A stretch of 64,000 bases of DNA from Tritrichomonas musculus (taxonomy: Eukaryota > Parabasalia > Tritrichomonadida > Tritrichomonadidae): positions 2,790,001 to 2,854,000 of the forward strand of contig JAPFFF010000004.1 in NCBI GenBank assembly GCA_039105265.1, given 5' to 3'. Positions 62,524-64,000 of the stretch are shown in pieces (position 1 is the stretch's first letter; every line of letters begins with the position of its first letter). The translations under genes were made by a program, and so were the position numbers. The notes beneath the pieces were generated by a model. It did no database searches. It was given only the letters and a program-made list of their open reading frames with translations, and was not told the origin of the DNA.

Positions 62524-63207
62524 TTATTCTATATAAGATAAAGCCATTGAAAATGCTTGGAATAACGACATTGGATATAAGACGCTAAAATGAAATTCAT
62601 CTTCATATACTTGATAAAAACTCATGCACAAGTTATTATCATATTTAATGATTCGATTGGCAATTCTTGAACCATTTTCATCTTCAATGATTTCTGTGGA
62701 TCCATCTAATTTAATAAATTTTTGACTCGCATCAATAGATTCTAATGATTTTCCTTCATCAAGGAGAACAGATTCTCCAAGCTTTGGAATTAGAATTTCA
62801 TCGTTAAATTGCTTGAGGCTTCCTACTCCTTTTGATTGAGATAATGATTCATGCCTTTTTAAATAAAGCATGATACGCTTTGAGTCATTAACTTGAGGAT
62901 GCCATGAAAAGCTAGCAAAATCGTTTTTTTTATCTTGCTTAAAAAATCCCAAATTAAATTTTCCTTCTTTCGGAATTTGGTTTGAGTCCATTGAAATAGC
63001 ATATGATAATCGCATTTCTTGCTTTTTTTCTGCCGCCATTATTATATTTTCCATATCTTCTGTATATAAATAATATTTAATTTTTTTGGTAGGGCGATCT
63101 TTCCGCTTGCAAAATATCCCTTTAAACTGGTAATTGTTTGCCATTGGCTGATTCATCATATATCTCGAAATTTCTTCTCCATTAAAATATAAAATCTTAA
63201 ATGTCAT
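62524..63207 (-). CDS. Tubby-domain protein
   Basis: A 227-residue protein that is essentially one Tubby-like C-terminal domain: KIKYYLYTEDMENIIMAAEKK and RLSYAISMDSNQIPKEGKFNLGFFK in the barrel, and the closing FHFSVLYPMSLFQAFSMALSYIE, which matches the Tubby ending '..Y.YPL...QAFAIALS..D' (the central helix threading the barrel). Tubby proteins bind PI(4,5)P2 and in flagellates link to IFT-A and ciliary cargo. The barrel is divergent. The frame extends one codon to TTG; the ATG at 63207 is used. Confidence 0.75.
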   Translation of the reverse strand: MTFKILYFNGEEISRYMMNQPMANNYQFKGIFCKRKDRPTKKIKYYLYTEDMENIIMAAEKKQEMRLSYAISMDSNQIPKEGKFNLGFFKQDKKNDFASFSWHPQVNDSKRIMLYLKRHESLSQSKGVGSLKQFNDEILIPKLGESVLLDEGKSLESIDASQKFIKLDGSTEIIEDENGSRIANRIIKYDNNLCMSFYQVYEDEFHFSVLYPMSLFQAFSMALSYIE

Positions 63208-63415
63208 CAAAAAAAAAATTTATAATAATATTTGATAAATGAGATTTAACATTGTTAAAAAAAATTTATGATCAATTTTGATATAAAATATAAAAAAATG
63301 TTATGAATGATATCTTTTTATGATGAGATACATATATTGTTGATAATTTATTTTTTGATAAAGTTTTCAAATTTTTAAATTCATAAATGTCCTAATTTTA
63401 AATTTAAAAATACTG

Positions 63416-64000
63416 ATGACAACGAATACCAAAAACGATGCAAAAGTCACTCCATATGCTGGTTTAAAAGCATCATGCAGGCATATTACTTCACGCGACT
63501 CATCTTCCGATAAAATTCAATTTGCTGTTGGGACAGCTATAGTAGGTAAATCAAATCAAATTCAGATCATTGAGTATGATGACATCCAGGAAAGTATACG
63601 ATGCATCCAAACATTGGATCATGATGACGAAGTTTGGTGGATAGAATGTCATCCAACAGAACTAAATTTATTATTCACTATTTCCGCTAATTCAAAATCT
63701 AATTCAAAAGCCACCACATTATTCAAAGTTCCACCTCAAGATTCTCTTGCTACAGCTCTTGGATCTACAGAGCACCAACAACTAGAAATTCTTTCAGTTT
63801 TTAAAACAGACGATCCAGTTTCAACCCGCGTTAAGTTTCTTCCGCCTGATTCAAAAAAGTGTTTGATATCATGTAAAACATCGTTGAATATATTTGATGT
63901 TGAAAATCCTGATAAATCAATTCATACAATTAATGAAGAAGAAGGTCTTCTTTCAGCTTCTGCAATTGATCCCATACATCCCGATGTTGTAGCAGGTTGC
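63416..64000 (+). CDS. EIPR1 (TSSC1)-like WD40 protein, 3' end outside the window
   Basis: The first 195 codons are open to the window edge. The start MTTNTKNDAKVTPYAGLKA is followed by a WD-type series: IQFAVGTAIVGKSNQIQIIEYDD, WWIECHPTELNLLFT, a VKFLPP segment, CLISCKTSLNIFDVE and SASAIDPIHPDVVAG. The order 'VGT......NQI.II..D ... VWWI...P' matches EIPR1, which works with the EARP/GARP tethers in endosome-to-Golgi traffic and dense-core vesicle biogenesis. The start is the first ATG, 209 bp from the divergent Tubby gene. Confidence 0.8.
   Translation, partial: MTTNTKNDAKVTPYAGLKASCRHITSRDSSSDKIQFAVGTAIVGKSNQIQIIEYDDIQESIRCIQTLDHDDEVWWIECHPTELNLLFTISANSKSNSKATTLFKVPPQDSLATALGSTEHQQLEILSVFKTDDPVSTRVKFLPPDSKKCLISCKTSLNIFDVENPDKSIHTINEEEGLLSASAIDPIHPDVVAGC

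Noticed and set aside
1..64000. tRNA or rRNA genes
   Set aside because: No stretch shows a B-box (GGTTCRANTCC) with a plausible cloverleaf, and no rRNA-like conserved block was noticed by eye; a tRNAscan run would settle it.

Overview
The window is AT-rich eukaryotic nuclear DNA, almost certainly from a trichomonad (Parabasalia; Tritrichomonas-like). Four things point there. (1) A 209-bp spliceosomal intron (21592-21800) starts GTATGT and ends CTAACACACAG, the fused branch point/3' splice signal typical of trichomonads. (2) Canonical Inr elements (TCAYTW) lie 7-26 nt upstream of several ATGs. (3) Three genes carry folds resembling the trichomonad initiator-binding domain (IBD, IBP39). (4) Nearly all genes are single uninterrupted ORFs separated by AT-rich spacers. 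Species is not determined from sequence alone.

Layout. 1-2648: gene-free. 2649-12788: a giant BEACH-family-type scaffold without a BEACH domain, an IFT38/CLUAP1 homologue, two back-to-back inverted-repeat elements, and a two-HMG-box protein. 12789-16423: gene-poor. 16424-25825: an ariadne-type RBR ubiquitin ligase, an exostosin-like glycosyltransferase, a third copy of the repeat family, an intron-bearing IBD gene with a terminal zinc-ribbon-like motif, an MT-A70-type methyltransferase and an F5/8-C (discoidin-like) protein. 26024-26596: an inverted-repeat element ending in a strong hairpin. 27297-30775: a Stealth-family phosphotransferase and a TMEM62-like metallophosphoesterase. 30776-39089: an accessory zone with a dead mariner-type transposase, a long frame broken by two TAA codons, direct repeats, hairpins and one small membrane-protein ORF. 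39090-64000: gene-dense, with a C2 protein, CDC25, an axonemal-type coiled-coil protein, two more IBD-type proteins, a COPI-associated-type membrane protein, CTF18, a Furry-like HEAT protein, beta-COP, a PCI-domain protein, a Tubby-domain protein and the 5' part of EIPR1.

Themes. Gene content is mostly core eukaryotic: flagellum (IFT38, axonemal coiled coil), COPI/endosome traffic (beta-COP, COPI-associated protein, EIPR1, BEACH-type scaffold), cell cycle and cohesion (CDC25, CTF18), glycan modification (exostosin, Stealth) and transcription (IBD, HMG, MT-A70). Genes are not in operons; adjacent genes look independent. The most novel-looking signal is a dispersed repeat family (10.8-11.5 kb and 20.2 kb). 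It has AT-rich inverted ends around an asymmetric, conserved, very GC-rich core, which is striking in such AT-rich DNA.
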